Shown here in pieces: positions 7,139 to 16,234 of a stretch of 64,000 nucleotides of DNA. Location: NCBI GenBank assembly GCA_945879115.1, contig CAMDUR010000006.1, positions 26,135 through 90,134 of the forward strand, given 5' to 3'. Positions within the stretch are counted from its first letter, which is position 1, and each line of letters opens with the position of its first letter. Position numbers and translations under genes: made by a program. The stretch is from Polynucleobacter meluiroseus. GTDB lineage: Bacteria > Pseudomonadota > Gammaproteobacteria > Burkholderiales > Burkholderiaceae. The notes beneath the pieces are model-generated. The model saw nothing but the letters and a program-made list of their open reading frames with translations. It was not told the origin of the DNA and made no database searches.

Positions 7139-8848
7139 ATGGCAAGCAGAGATTTCCTGAAAATTATGAAATTAGCCCGATCTGGTGATGCTTTGGCGCA
7201 ACAGAAAATGGGTGAAATTTATCTACTTGGTAGTGATGGCATTCCTAAAAACTCACAAAATGCTTTGTTATGGCTTGAAAAAGCCTCTCTAAGTATAGGA
7301 TTTATTGAGGATATTTCTAAATTCCTGGCAGACCACTTAGATCTCTCTTCAAGCCTATCGCCAGAACATGCGCACTTTGCTTGGAAGTGTCTTTTGCATG
7401 CTTCAAATGCTGGTCATAGCCGTGCCAGGTGGTTAGTTGCTCAAGTTGTAGCGCACTTTAGCTTAAGTAAACAACGCATCTCCTCTGATCCCATCACTGC
7501 CATGGCATTTGCTCAGATGACTGATAAGCACTGGGCTGATGCAGGCGGCATGGAGAGTTTCAAAGTTCATGCCCAACGTTATCTTGAAGAGTTAGCCGAT
7601 CTATCTTCTTTTGAGGAGCAGAGTGCTGCACAAATATTGCTCTCTCATTGTTTACAGGATGGCCGCTTGGGGGTGTTTGATATAGATCGCTCTAAAAAGA
7701 TCATGATTGATTTAGCTATACAAGCTAATGCGCTTGGTTTATCTAGTCTTTCTTCTTTTGCTAACAGCATCGATAAAGATTTAGTCCCCGCACTAAAAGT
7801 GCATTTACCTCAATTGCTTGTAATAAAGAAACCGCTTGTTGAGCACACCTTGTTGTATTGGGCAGCTTGGCAACACCTTGGCAATATGGATGCTTTAGAA
7901 ATTGCTGCCGAATTAGCTTACACACCTGCTCAACTAGCACTCGGCCTGCGTTTAGCTAAATTAAATTTGAGAGAAGTTGCTAGCACAGTGAGTGCTGCTA
8001 CTGATGGCAATAGTATTGTTGGCAATGGTGTTGTTGGAAATAGTCCTCCCGAATCTGGCGAAGGTAATGCTCGATTGAAACGAGCGGTTTATTGGTTGAA
8101 GCAAGCTGCTAATAAAGGTGAGCGAGATGCGTTGCATGCATTAGGTTTAATTAATCGTATGCCGCAATACTCAGGTTACAGCGCTGAGGATAGTGATCAA
8201 TACTTTGATAAGGCAGCTGATCTTGGTCACCCAGATGCTCAATACCGTAAAGGTGCGGCACTATGGCGCAAGCGCAATCAATCAGAGGAAGATATTGAAG
8301 GCATGCAAGCATCCTATTGGATTTGGCATGCTGCACAACAGGGTGTTGTAGCTGCACAAGAACTTTTAACTAAAGTGATGATCAGTTGTCCTCATGCTAA
8401 TAAGAATCGCTGGAGCACTATCGCACAAGCTTGTAATAAAGCTCTAAGTGAAAGTACTCATCGCCTTACAGGCGATATCTTGCTAACTTGCCATCGAGTC
8501 ATCGTAGCGAACCAACTCAACCTATCTAAAGCAGAACTCTTATTGACTGATATCGCCAGCGTTCAACATGAACATGGTGCTGTGATTGACATCAGAGAAC
8601 ACTTACCTCGCTCTGTACCTAAACTGATATTGATTGAAACGCTTGAGCAACGTAAAGCCTTAATGATGGCAAGCAAAGCTTTTGCTAACATATTTAGCAA
8701 TCATGTTATTGATGAAGGTAATTTAAGACAACGTCGCTACCGCTTAGAAAAACTCATACAGATACTTGAGGTATCTGTTGAAGACAATTTAAATGACTTT
8801 AGCGATTTAAATGATTTGGGTGACGATGCAGAAGATCTTAAAACTTAA
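7139..8848 (+). CDS. Sel1/TPR-like repeat protein of unknown function
   Basis: A 569-residue protein without signal peptide or membrane segment. Sel1-type helical repeats are visible near residues 13-50 (ARSGDALAQQKMGEIYLLG, then WLEKAS) and near 312-395 (AVYWLKQAANKGERDALHALG, YFDKAADLGHPDAQYRKGA, YWIWHAAQQGVVAAQ). The middle is helical with decayed repeats. Residues 280-305 are a glycine-asparagine-rich linker encoded by a short tandem repeat, and the C-terminus is acidic (EDNLNDFSDLNDLGDD). Sel1 repeats mediate protein contacts; no partner or enzyme domain is visible. There is no clear Shine-Dalgarno at the ATG. It stands alone, ending in a terminator shared with tatC. Confidence 0.8.
   Translation: MASRDFLKIMKLARSGDALAQQKMGEIYLLGSDGIPKNSQNALLWLEKASLSIGFIEDISKFLADHLDLSSSLSPEHAHFAWKCLLHASNAGHSRARWLVAQVVAHFSLSKQRISSDPITAMAFAQMTDKHWADAGGMESFKVHAQRYLEELADLSSFEEQSAAQILLSHCLQDGRLGVFDIDRSKKIMIDLAIQANALGLSSLSSFANSIDKDLVPALKVHLPQLLVIKKPLVEHTLLYWAAWQHLGNMDALEIAAELAYTPAQLALGLRLAKLNLREVASTVSAATDGNSIVGNGVVGNSPPESGEGNARLKRAVYWLKQAANKGERDALHALGLINRMPQYSGYSAEDSDQYFDKAADLGHPDAQYRKGAALWRKRNQSEEDIEGMQASYWIWHAAQQGVVAAQELLTKVMISCPHANKNRWSTIAQACNKALSESTHRLTGDILLTCHRVIVANQLNLSKAELLLTDIASVQHEHGAVIDIREHLPRSVPKLILIETLEQRKALMMASKAFANIFSNHVIDEGNLRQRRYRLEKLIQILEVSVEDNLNDFSDLNDLGDDAEDLKT
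8006..8044 (+). repeat. Degenerate 15-base tandem repeat inside the Sel1 gene
   Basis: GGCAATAGTATTGTT (8006) is followed by GGCAATGGTGTTGTT (8021) and a partial GGAAATAGT (8036). It encodes GNSIV-GNGVV-GNS, a flexible linker between helical blocks. In-frame repeats of this kind can change copy number by slippage. Confidence 0.6.
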
Positions 8849-8881
8849 GGTCTTAGCTAACATAGTTAGATCTTATTTTTT
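8846..8881 (+). terminator. Terminator between convergent Sel1 gene and tatC
   Basis: From the TAA stop, TAAGGTCT (8846-8853) pairs with AGATCTTA (8868-8875) with one G-U pair, and the inner TAGCTA/TAGTTA extends the stem. Six T residues follow at 8876-8881, reaching the tatC stop codon. It serves the Sel1 gene and may slow transcription arriving from tatC. Confidence 0.65.
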
Positions 8882-9735
8882 CAAGCCTTATTATTTTTCG
8901 CTACTTCAGCTGCCTCTGCATCAGCAGCCGCCTCTGCCGCTTCATCAGCAGGGTCTAACTTGGCTTCGTAGAATCTAGCAATAAAGATGCCCAACTCATA
9001 AAGAATACAAAGTGGGATAGCTAATAAAAGCTGTGACAACACATCTGGCGGTGTCACCACAGCTGCAATCACAAAAGCGCCAACGATGATATAAGGGCGG
9101 ATCTCTTTGAGTTTCTTAATTCTGACCATACCCAACTTAACTAAAACAACCACTACAACTGGCACTTCAAAAGTTAAGCCAAATGCCAAAAAAGTTGTCA
9201 TTGCAAAGCTCAGATATTTATCAATGTCCGTCGCCATATCAGCACCTAATGGGGCGTTGTAATGCGCCATGAACTGAAATACTGTTGGGAAAACTAACAA
9301 ATAGGCAAAAGCCATGCCTGCGATAAACAGAACATAACTACTGGTCACAATCGGAATAATCAAGCGACGTTCATGCTTGTATAAACCTGGCGCAATAAAA
9401 GACCAGATTTGATACATGATGAAAGGCAATGCCCCTAAGAACGCAACCAGCATTGTTACCTTCATCGGCACAAAGAAAGAACCCGTCACATCAGTCACAA
9501 TCATCTTGCCACCGTTGGGCAGTGCGTCTAAAAGTGGTTTAGAAAAAATATGAAAAATATCAGGCGCCCAATACACCAAACACAAGAACACAAATAACAA
9601 AGCACCCACCGCTTTAATTAAGCGATCACGCAACTCAAACAAATGAGAAAGAAACGTTTCTGGAACGCCGTCATCCTTCTCAGTCGCTGAATCAGCTTGA
9701 GTATTTTTAGAGTCTTGACTGGAGTTCTGCGTCAT
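8881..9735 (-). CDS. tatC: Sec-independent protein translocase TatC
   Basis: A 284-residue TatC with six membrane helices. It binds the twin-arginine signal together with TatB. The family motif LSHLFELRDRL (residues about 29-39) and the cytoplasmic loop region around FIAPGLYKHERR near 115-126 are present, and the last helices end near residue 255. An alanine- and glutamate-rich cytoplasmic tail follows. It is the last gene of the his-tat operon, 41 bases after tatB. TctC in this window carries a probable Tat substrate signal. Confidence 0.97.
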   Translation of the reverse strand: MTQNSSQDSKNTQADSATEKDDGVPETFLSHLFELRDRLIKAVGALLFVFLCLVYWAPDIFHIFSKPLLDALPNGGKMIVTDVTGSFFVPMKVTMLVAFLGALPFIMYQIWSFIAPGLYKHERRLIIPIVTSSYVLFIAGMAFAYLLVFPTVFQFMAHYNAPLGADMATDIDKYLSFAMTTFLAFGLTFEVPVVVVVLVKLGMVRIKKLKEIRPYIIVGAFVIAAVVTPPDVLSQLLLAIPLCILYELGIFIARFYEAKLDPADEAAEAAADAEAAEVAKNNKA

Positions 9736-9776
9736 CTTTTAAATAATTTCTTTTAAATTTATTTTTATCTTATTTT

Positions 9777-10298
9777 TTAGAAAAAAGATTTTGGTGAGCG
9801 CTGCTGAATGGCAGCACGTCTAAAACGTTTAACGCGGGCGGCGCCTGACTGAACTCTGGTTTTAACTCCAGCGCTGCGCTTGTACCATTGCGGCATCGCT
9901 GCTTTTTTAACGCCCCAACTACTGCGTCCTTGGCGAACATTCGTTTTTGGTTCGCGGACACCATAGTCATTACTGTAACCAAAGTTTTCAAAGCTTTGAT
10001 TGGAGCCGTCGGATTCTAAATCGCTGAGGTTTTTGCCAAGATCTGATAAACCGGATCCCGCTTGATCAACACTCGACTGAACGTCTCTCATTGCCGAAGT
10101 GGCAGCCTCTTGCATTTTCTTAAGCTCATCTAACTCTACTTGACGATTCACTTCAGACTTGACTTCGGCCATATAGCGTTGAGCGCGACCCAGCAAGTTA
10201 CCAGCCATACGCGCCACCTTAGGTAAGCGCTCAGGGCCAATCACCACCAATGCGACTACCGCAATGAGGGCGAGCTTGGAAACACCAAGATCGATCAT
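9777..10298 (-). CDS. tatB: Sec-independent protein translocase TatB
   Basis: A 173-residue TatB. The N-terminus MIDLGVSKLALIAVVALVVIGPERLP carries the single membrane helix and the conserved IGPERLP hinge, followed by the amphipathic helix and a long charged tail. TatB pairs with TatC to receive Tat substrates at the inner membrane. The C-terminal tail is rich in arginine and serine and is poorly conserved in the family. It lies between tatA (59-base gap) and tatC. Confidence 0.95.
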   Translation of the reverse strand: MIDLGVSKLALIAVVALVVIGPERLPKVARMAGNLLGRAQRYMAEVKSEVNRQVELDELKKMQEAATSAMRDVQSSVDQAGSGLSDLGKNLSDLESDGSNQSFENFGYSNDYGVREPKTNVRQGRSSWGVKKAAMPQWYKRSAGVKTRVQSGAARVKRFRRAAIQQRSPKSFF

Positions 10299-10357
10299 GT
10301 CAAATGAACTTTTATGAAGTGGAAGTGATAGCCATCAGATATTTGATGGCTAAAGGC

Positions 10358-10591
10358 TTACGCCTTATTCACATCCTTGGCTTGTACATCAACAGTTTTG
10401 CCATCAGCAGGGATCTGGCTTGATGCGATTGCGGGATCAACTGGCTTTTCTTCATCTTTCTTCATGCCATCTTTAAAACCTTTAACGGCACCACCAAGAT
10501 CTGCACCAATGTTACGTAATTTCTTAGTACCGAATACCAAGAGAACGATAACCAAAACAATAATCCAATGCCAAACGCTAAATGAACCCAT
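10358..10591 (-). CDS. tatA: Sec-independent protein translocase TatA
   Basis: A 77-residue TatA with the short N-terminal helix [17 protein letters not shown], the [10 protein letters not shown] hinge, then an amphipathic helix [15 protein letters not shown] and a polar tail. TatA oligomerises with TatBC to form the passage for folded proteins. Family length is about 75-90 residues. It follows the HIT gene by 14 bases in the same operon, the usual betaproteobacterial arrangement after hisE. Confidence 0.96.
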   Translation of the reverse strand: MGSFSVWHWIIVLVIVLLVFGTKKLRNIGADLGGAVKGFKDGMKKDEEKPVDPAIASSQIPADGKTVDVQAKDVNKA

Positions 10592-10605
10592 GAGACTGCT
10601 CCTAA

Positions 10606-10971
10606 TTAGTTTTTATGCCATGGACGGGGGCCGCCCATCACATGTATATGCAGATGGTAAACCTCTTGACCACCATCTACTCCATTATTGACCATCACAC
10701 GAAAGCCCCCGGTATCGCCAGGGCGGCAACCTTGCTCAGTGGCAAGGCGCGGTGCAATTGCCATCATTCTACCCAGTAATGCCTCATCTGCGCTAGTTGC
10801 ATCCATTAAATTTGCAAAATGCCGCTTAGGAATCATTAAAAAATGGATGGGGGCTGAGGGATTAATGTCATGGAAGGCATATATTTCCTCATCTTCATAG
10901 ACTTTTTTACTCGGAATCCGCCCTGCAACTATTTTACAAAAGACACAGTTCTCTAAATGGTTATGGCTCAT
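10606..10971 (-). CDS. hinT: HIT-family purine nucleoside phosphoramidase (HinT-like)
   Basis: A 121-residue histidine-triad protein. The catalytic HLHIHVMGG motif lies near residues 107-115, and an N-terminal [19 protein letters not shown] segment carries a CxxC typical of the HinT branch. HinT hydrolyses AMP-lysine and other nucleoside phosphoramidates as a dimer in the cytoplasm. It lies between hisE (26 bases upstream) and tatA, a conserved but functionally unexplained position in Burkholderiales his operons. Confidence 0.93.
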   Translation of the reverse strand: MSHNHLENCVFCKIVAGRIPSKKVYEDEEIYAFHDINPSAPIHFLMIPKRHFANLMDATSADEALLGRMMAIAPRLATEQGCRPGDTGGFRVMVNNGVDGGQEVYHLHIHVMGGPRPWHKN

Positions 10972-10997
10972 AGGCTGAAATGACTATTTTTAATAAA

Positions 10998-11390
10998 TTA
11001 TGATTTTCTGGCAGCTTTTTCAGCAATGCCAGAAACACCCTCACGACGCTCTAATTCAGCAATCACGTCTTCAGGTCTTAAATTAAATTGAGAGAGGGCT
11101 ACAAAACAATGGAACCAAAGATCCGCAATCTCACCCACTAACTTGGATTGCAATTCTGGGGTCATCTGACCAAAACGACTATCTTTAGCAGCCATCACGG
11201 TTTCAGCAGCTTCTTCGCCAATTTTCTTCAAAATGGCATCATCACCCTTGCTAAACAACTTAGCAATATAAGAAACCTCTGGATCAGCACGACCAGCTAA
11301 AAAGTCTGCTTTACGAGCATCAACAACATCTGCCAAACGCTTGATGGCATCCATATTGTTTACGTCATCTGACTTTGTTTGATCTGTCAT
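10998..11390 (-). CDS. hisE: Phosphoribosyl-ATP pyrophosphatase HisE
   Basis: A 130-residue enzyme of the MazG-like all-alpha NTP pyrophosphatase fold, catalysing the second step of histidine synthesis (PR-ATP to PR-AMP). The metal-binding segment [16 protein letters not shown] near residues 56-71 and the later GEIADLWFH segment carry the expected acidic residues. About 20 N-terminal residues exceed the minimal domain, as in related bacteria. It is separate from hisI, which lies just upstream, instead of fused as in enterobacteria. Confidence 0.96.
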   Translation of the reverse strand: MTDQTKSDDVNNMDAIKRLADVVDARKADFLAGRADPEVSYIAKLFSKGDDAILKKIGEEAAETVMAAKDSRFGQMTPELQSKLVGEIADLWFHCFVALSQFNLRPEDVIAELERREGVSGIAEKAARKS

Positions 11391-11428
11391 TGTTATATCT
11401 TCTATTGAATTGGTTAAAGCAATCTAAA

Positions 11429-11800
11429 CTATTTTTTCCAAACTGGGCCGTCTGTTGTTTTTTCTAAATCTAGAAAGAAACAGCTATGAGCACCAGTATG
11501 GCAAGCAATGCGATCTTTTTGATCAACCTTGATCAAAATCGTGTCGCCATCACAATCTAAATGCATGCTTTTAATCACTTGCACATGACCTGACTCCTCG
11601 CCCTTATGCCAAATCTTTTTTCTGGAACGTGACCAATAAACCGCCTCACCTTTTTCTAAAGTGAGCTTCAAAGACTCGCGGTTCATCCAGGCCATCATCA
11701 AGACATCACCAGTATCTGCTTCTTGCGCTATGACTGCGACCAAGCCCTGATCATTCCATGTAACTTGTGATAACCAATCTAATTTATCTGCTGAGCTCAT
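11429..11800 (-). CDS. hisI: Phosphoribosyl-AMP cyclohydrolase HisI
   Basis: A 123-residue monofunctional HisI, third step of histidine synthesis. The MAWMNRESL segment, [18 protein letters not shown], the metal-binding [11 protein letters not shown] and CHTGAHSCF motifs are all visible; the cysteines in the latter bind zinc. It lies 67 bases downstream of hisF and 38 upstream of hisE, in pathway-linked order within the operon. Confidence 0.97.
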   Translation of the reverse strand: MSSADKLDWLSQVTWNDQGLVAVIAQEADTGDVLMMAWMNRESLKLTLEKGEAVYWSRSRKKIWHKGEESGHVQVIKSMHLDCDGDTILIKVDQKDRIACHTGAHSCFFLDLEKTTDGPVWKK

Positions 11801-11867
11801 TTAATCTTTATATTTTTGGTGTGTCATTTTTTAATTACTGTGTTTTTCTTACTTATCTTTTTATTAT

Positions 11868-12626
11868 TTAAAGTCTTACCGGTATGCCTTGCTCTGCCAT
11901 CAGATGCTTAGCTTGCCCAACGGTATATTCACCAAAATGAAAAATACTCGCCGCTAAAACAGCATCCGCATGACCTTGAGTAATACCATCAACCAAATGC
12001 TGCAAATTACCAACGCCACCTGATGCAATCACTGGAACTGAGACAGCATCACTGACAGCACGCGTTAGCTCTAAATCAAAACCATTTTTAGTGCCGTCAC
12101 GATCCATGCTGGTTAACAGTATTTCTCCAGCACCGCGCTTAGCCACTTCTTTTGCCCAAGATACTGCATTGATCCCTGTGTTTTTGCGGCCACCGTGCGT
12201 GAACACCTCCCATAAACCTGGCTGGGTCTGCTTAGCATCAATAGCTACCACGATACATTGAGAACCATATTTAGCAGATGCATCAGATACTAAATCTGGA
12301 TTAGCCACTGCAGCAGAGTTCATGCCCACTTTGTCAGCACCGGCATTTAATAAGCGACGTACATCTGCCACCTCTCTAACGCCACCACCCACCGTTAACG
12401 GAATAAACACCTGAGAAGCGACATCTTCAATAATGTGCAATATCAAATCTCGCTCATCGGATGTTGCAGTGATATCCAAAAAAGTAATCTCATCGGCACC
12501 CTGGTCGTCATAACGTTTAGCAATTTCAACAGGATCACCAGCATCTCTTAATTCAACAAAATTAACCCCCTTCACAACCCGACCGGCTGTGACATCTAAA
12601 CAAGGGATAATTCTTTTTGAGAGCAT
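11868..12626 (-). CDS. hisF: Imidazole glycerol phosphate synthase cyclase subunit HisF
   Basis: A 252-residue beta/alpha barrel. It begins [22 protein letters not shown], with the catalytic aspartate of CLDV and the second one in [15 protein letters not shown] near residue 131. Phosphate-binding GGG and ASGG loops are present. HisF uses ammonia from HisH to make IGP and AICAR. It starts 3 bases after the hisA stop, so translation is probably coupled. Confidence 0.98.
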   Translation of the reverse strand: MLSKRIIPCLDVTAGRVVKGVNFVELRDAGDPVEIAKRYDDQGADEITFLDITATSDERDLILHIIEDVASQVFIPLTVGGGVREVADVRRLLNAGADKVGMNSAAVANPDLVSDASAKYGSQCIVVAIDAKQTQPGLWEVFTHGGRKNTGINAVSWAKEVAKRGAGEILLTSMDRDGTKNGFDLELTRAVSDAVSVPVIASGGVGNLQHLVDGITQGHADAVLAASIFHFGEYTVGQAKHLMAEQGIPVRL

Positions 12627-12629
12627 GTT

Positions 12630-13370
12630 TTATTTTCTTTTTTTATCGGCGTATTTTTGCGCTTCGGCTAATTTCAGATCGCCCGTATAAATGGCCCGGC
12701 CTGCAATTACACCCATGACACCTTCTGGCTCAGCTGCACACAAAGCGTCGATGTCTTTCATATTGGTAAGACCACCACTAGCAATGATCGGAATGTTCAC
12801 GGCTTGAGCTAACTTCACTGTGGCATCCATATTAATACCTTGCAACATACCATCGCGACCAATATCGGTATAGATGATGGCTTCAACGCCATAGTCTTCA
12901 TATTTCTTTGCTAAGTCAGTAACGTCATGACCTGTTAACTTACTCCAGCCATCGGTTGCCACTTTACCCTCTTTGGCATCAAGACCAACGATAATGTGCC
13001 CTGGAAACGCAACACAGGCATCTTGTAAAAAACCCGGGTTCTTAACAGCAGCCGTACCGATAATCACATAAGTGATACCGTCATCTAATAAGCGTTCAAT
13101 GGTTTCAAGGTCACGAATACCGCCACCCAATTGCACCGGAATATCACTACCGACTGCTTTCAGAATAGATTTAATGGCCGATTCATTTTTAGGCTTACCT
13201 GCAAAAGCACCATCAAGGTCTACTAAGTGCAAACGGCGAGCACCTTGATCTACCCAATGCTTTGCCATCGCACCCGGATCTTCAGAGAAGGTCGTTACTT
13301 TATCCATATCACCCTGCTCTAAGCGAACACAGTGCCCTTGTTTGAGATCAATAGCTGGAATTAACAACAT
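12630..13370 (-). CDS. hisA: ProFAR isomerase HisA
   Basis: A 246-residue beta/alpha barrel, paralogous to HisF, catalysing an Amadori rearrangement in histidine synthesis. It begins [17 protein letters not shown], where the D of AIDL is the catalytic base; the second aspartate is in [12 protein letters not shown] near residue 130. Phosphate loops QLGGGIR and IASGGL are present. A 90-base gap separates it from hisH upstream, the longest inside this part of the operon; I saw no clear promoter there. Confidence 0.98.
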   Translation of the reverse strand: MLLIPAIDLKQGHCVRLEQGDMDKVTTFSEDPGAMAKHWVDQGARRLHLVDLDGAFAGKPKNESAIKSILKAVGSDIPVQLGGGIRDLETIERLLDDGITYVIIGTAAVKNPGFLQDACVAFPGHIIVGLDAKEGKVATDGWSKLTGHDVTDLAKKYEDYGVEAIIYTDIGRDGMLQGINMDATVKLAQAVNIPIIASGGLTNMKDIDALCAAEPEGVMGVIAGRAIYTGDLKLAEAQKYADKKRK

Positions 13371-13460
13371 GATGATTAATTAAATAAGTAATAAGTAAAG
13401 GTTAATTAAAAAAATCTATGCAGGTTAGTGCTTTTTCTTTGGTCGACTGCGGTTGGCAAC

Positions 13461-14138
13461 TTAAGGCTGCCAATTAGTAAAATTACGATACAAGCGCAAA
13501 CCTAATTGCGCACTTTTTTCTGGGTGAAACTGCGTTGCAAAAATATTATCCTTTGCAACGGCACATGTAAAGATAGAACCGTAATCGGTTGCACCTACAG
13601 TATGTGCCGAATTATCAGGTACTGCATAGTAACTATGCACAAAATAAAAGCTACTGTTATCCGGAATGCCGTCCCAAAGCGGGTGGGCTTTTACTTGCTG
13701 AACCTGATTCCAACCCATATGAGGGACTTTGAAATACGAACCATCCTCTTGATTTTTACCTGCCAAATCAAAACGAACCACCTTGCCAGGCAGTAATCCA
13801 AGACCAGGCGTACGCTCTGTGCCAGTTGGTGCGTCAAAACGAACCTCAGCACTGCTGTCAAATAGCATTTGTTCACCAACACAAACACCAAGCATAGGTT
13901 TTGTTCTAACGGCCTCTAAAACTGCATCCAATAAACCAGAATCTCTAAAATGTGTCATGCAATCAGGCATGGCGCCCTGACCAGGTAAAACAACTTTATC
14001 TGCTGATTTAATTTGATCGGCACTTGATGCAATGGTGATCTTTGCCTCAGGTGCAGCGTGCATCAAAGCTTGGGCTACAGAGCGCAGATTACCCATGCCG
14101 TAATCAACAATAGCAATACTCGGTGAGTTTTTAGACAA
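13461..14138 (-). CDS. hisH: Imidazole glycerol phosphate synthase glutaminase subunit HisH
   Basis: A 225-residue class I glutamine amidotransferase. The nucleophile cysteine is in [10 protein letters not shown] near residue 84, and the His-Glu pair is in QFHPEKSA near 198-203. It releases ammonia from glutamine and channels it to HisF. The oxyanion segment PGQGAMPD is normal. It lies 40 bases after hisB. A small hairpin (TTGGCA/TGCCAA, 13453-13473) spans its stop codon but lacks a T run. Confidence 0.97.
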   Translation of the reverse strand: MSKNSPSIAIVDYGMGNLRSVAQALMHAAPEAKITIASSADQIKSADKVVLPGQGAMPDCMTHFRDSGLLDAVLEAVRTKPMLGVCVGEQMLFDSSAEVRFDAPTGTERTPGLGLLPGKVVRFDLAGKNQEDGSYFKVPHMGWNQVQQVKAHPLWDGIPDNSSFYFVHSYYAVPDNSAHTVGATDYGSIFTCAVAKDNIFATQFHPEKSAQLGLRLYRNFTNWQP

Positions 14139-14178
14139 GGTTTACTTTAATTACAAAAAGATAATAAAAGTCGGCGGC

Positions 14179-14766
14179 TTACAAACTACCTTTTGTGGAT
14201 GGCACAACTCCACTAGCCCGCGGATCCAATTCTAGAGCCATGCGTAAAGCGCGGCCAAAAGCTTTGAAAACTGTCTCAACCTGGTGGTGAGCATTGATAC
14301 CACGCAAATTATCAATGTGCAAAGTAACTCCCGCGTGATTAACAAATCCGCGGAAAAATTCAATAGTGAGGTCCACATCAAAATCACCTACACGTGCACG
14401 TGTAAATGGCACATGGAACTCTAATCCTGGACGACCTGAAAAATCGACAACAACTCGTGACAAGGTCTCATCAAGTGGCACATAAGAGTGGCCATATCGA
14501 GTAATGCCTTTTTTATCGCCTACAGCTTTAGCAATAGCTTGGCCAAGCGTAATGCCCACATCTTCTACAGTGTGGTGATCATCAATATGAGTATCTCCAT
14601 TTGCTGTCACTGCTAAATCAATCATGCCATGACGGGCAATCTGATCGAGCATATGATCTAGGAAAGGTACCCCAGAATTAAGCTGAGCTTGACCCGTGCC
14701 GTCTAAATTGAGGGCAATCTTAATTTGGGTCTCGGACGTATTTCTTATGACTTCTACTTGGCGCAT
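14179..14766 (-). CDS. hisB: Imidazoleglycerol-phosphate dehydratase HisB
   Basis: A 195-residue monofunctional dehydratase without the phosphatase domain found in enterobacterial HisB. Manganese-binding motifs [22 protein letters not shown] and the C-terminal [17 protein letters not shown] are all present. It is the first gene of the leftward his-tat operon. The start at 14766 has no Shine-Dalgarno close by, and a TATTAT -10 element sits so that transcription would begin at the ATG. Confidence 0.97.
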   Translation of the reverse strand: MRQVEVIRNTSETQIKIALNLDGTGQAQLNSGVPFLDHMLDQIARHGMIDLAVTANGDTHIDDHHTVEDVGITLGQAIAKAVGDKKGITRYGHSYVPLDETLSRVVVDFSGRPGLEFHVPFTRARVGDFDVDLTIEFFRGFVNHAGVTLHIDNLRGINAHHQVETVFKAFGRALRMALELDPRASGVVPSTKGSL

Positions 14767-14772
14767 ATCGTC

Positions 14773-14778
14773 ATAATA
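14773..14778 (-). promoter_or_regulatory. Candidate -10 element giving a leaderless hisB message
   Basis: On the minus strand TATTAT ends 6 bases before the hisB ATG, which places the expected transcription start on the A of the ATG. The -35 region 17-18 bases upstream is weak (three of six matches), so support is moderate. Confidence 0.4.
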
Positions 14779-14891
14779 TCACCGTCCTCATGAAATTCCA
14801 CCCCGTGGTAATCTCTTGAACACGCTGATTCTTAAAGAAATTAGCTTAAAACCACAGAAAAACAATTTAGAACACAAGGTAAGACATCAAG

Positions 14892-15959
14892 ATGAGCCAA
14901 TTTTGGAGCAAAACTGTTAAAAATTTGACCCCTTATGTACCTGGGGAACAGCCCAAATTAAGCCAATTGATCAAGCTCAATACCAATGAGAGTCCTTATG
15001 GCCCATCCCCAAAAGTTCTCACTGCTATTGCTGCGGCTAATAACGACACCCTTCGTCTGTATCCTGACCCCAATTCTGATGCCTTAAAGCAATCAATTGC
15101 CAAAATCCATGATCTTCAAACCAATCAAGTATTTGTTGGTAATGGTTCTGATGAGGTCTTAGCGCATGCTTTCTTAGGTCTTCTCAAACAAGAGCAACCT
15201 ATCCTTTTTCCGGATATCACTTACAGCTTTTATCCAGTCTATTGCAATCTATACGACATCGCTTTTGAAACCATCCCTCTAAGAGAAGATTTTTCTATTG
15301 ATATAGCAGACTATCTTCAGAAAAATACGGGCAAAAATGGCGGTATTATTTTTCCGAACCCAAATGCACCTACCGGCAAAGCTCTTTCTTTAGAAAGAAT
15401 AAAAGCCTTACTACAAGCCAACACTCAAAGCGTGGTGATCATTGATCAAGCCTATGTTGACTACGGAACAGAGTCAGCAGTTTCATTAATTAATAAGTTT
15501 CCAAACTTATTAGTCACGCATACCCTCTCAAAGTCTTATGCGCTTGCTGGACTTCGTGTTGGCTATGCAGTGGGACATCCGGATTTAATTGAAGCTTTAG
15601 AGCGTATTAAAAATAGTTTTAATTCATACCCGATAGACAAACTGGCAATCGCGGGAGCGATTGCGGCCATTGATGATCAAGACTACCTCAAGAGAATTAG
15701 CAAAGCAGTTATTCAAACCAGAGAAAATCTTATTAAAGATCTTAATGCGCTCAGTTTTGAAACGATTCCATCACACGCTAATTTTATCTTTACAAAACAT
15801 CCTACAAAAGATGCTGCTGCTATTGCCGCAGCATTGCGTGAGAAACACATTATTGTTCGCCATTTCAAAATGGCGCGTATTGATCAATACTTAAGAATCA
15901 CGATAGGCACGGATGAGCAATGCTCAACTTTGATCAAGGCTCTTAAGGAAATTGTTTAA
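14892..15959 (+). CDS. hisC: Histidinol-phosphate aminotransferase HisC
   Basis: A 355-residue PLP-dependent class I/II aminotransferase. The family N-terminus [14 protein letters not shown] is followed by [30 protein letters not shown] and DQAYVDYG. The PLP-binding lysine lies in [17 protein letters not shown] near residue 215. It converts imidazole acetol phosphate to histidinol phosphate. AAGG precedes the ATG by a suitable distance. It lies between hisB and hisD as in relatives but points the opposite way to both, which is unusual and suggests local inversion or reinsertion. Confidence 0.96.
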   Translation: MSQFWSKTVKNLTPYVPGEQPKLSQLIKLNTNESPYGPSPKVLTAIAAANNDTLRLYPDPNSDALKQSIAKIHDLQTNQVFVGNGSDEVLAHAFLGLLKQEQPILFPDITYSFYPVYCNLYDIAFETIPLREDFSIDIADYLQKNTGKNGGIIFPNPNAPTGKALSLERIKALLQANTQSVVIIDQAYVDYGTESAVSLINKFPNLLVTHTLSKSYALAGLRVGYAVGHPDLIEALERIKNSFNSYPIDKLAIAGAIAAIDDQDYLKRISKAVIQTRENLIKDLNALSFETIPSHANFIFTKHPTKDAAAIAAALREKHIIVRHFKMARIDQYLRITIGTDEQCSTLIKALKEIV

Positions 15960-15973
15960 GCGCTTTAATTCTT

Positions 15974-16006
15974 AAATACTTACTTTTCTAAGAATAGTAA
16001 GTATTT
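15974..16006. terminator. Inverted repeat between convergent hisC and DUF1640-like gene
   Basis: AAATACTTAC (15974-15983) pairs with GTAAGTATTT (15997-16006) around 13 bases. It overlaps the last codons of the small gene on the minus strand and follows the hisC stop by 14 bases. There is no long T run, so it may be a weak bidirectional terminator or a processing hairpin. Confidence 0.45.
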
Positions 16007-16231
16007 ATCCACAAACATCATGACCGTGGCTGTTCCAATCACAATAGCTCCAACCTTATTTGTTAGGCGATGCTCTAGACACTTCATTTCGTAGCGAATA
16101 TCTTGAAATTCATTTTTTGTTGCAAACTCACAAGAGCTTCTTAATTCCCTCATCACTGTAGTGATTGCCTCTGAGTGAGTTTCCGAGAAACCTGCTTTTC
16201 TCAAAACTGAAAACATAAGGTGCGCATCCAT
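15980..16231 (-). CDS. Small DUF1640-like coiled-coil protein with C-terminal membrane helix
   Basis: An 83-residue protein. Residues 12-30 (KAGFSETHSEAITTVMREL) resemble the N-terminal motif of DUF1640/CCDC90-type proteins, where a short helix ending in EA-type repeats precedes a coiled coil. A charged helix (TKNEFQDIRYEMKCLEHRL) and a C-terminal hydrophobic segment (VGAIVIGTATVMMFVDKYLLF) follow. It lies 3 bases after a larger paralogue, so the two form a pair and probably arose by duplication. The function is unknown; bacterial members are often linked to mobile or accessory regions. The family call is by eye. Confidence 0.65.
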   Translation of the reverse strand: MDAHLMFSVLRKAGFSETHSEAITTVMRELRSSCEFATKNEFQDIRYEMKCLEHRLTNKVGAIVIGTATVMMFVDKYLLFLEK

Positions 16232-16234
16232 TAA

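Noticed and set aside
9770..9991. A 73-codon minus-strand frame overlapping the end of tatB
   Set aside because: It is another frame of the variable tatB tail; tatB explains the DNA.
13453..13473. Hairpin TTGGCA/TGCCAA over the hisH stop as a terminator
   Set aside because: There is no T run after it and the downstream his genes are clearly part of the same operon.
12630..14138. Possible gene loss in the his operon because hisC and hisD are not in line
   Set aside because: All of hisA, B, C, D, E, F, G, H and I are present and intact in the window; only the position and direction of hisC differ.
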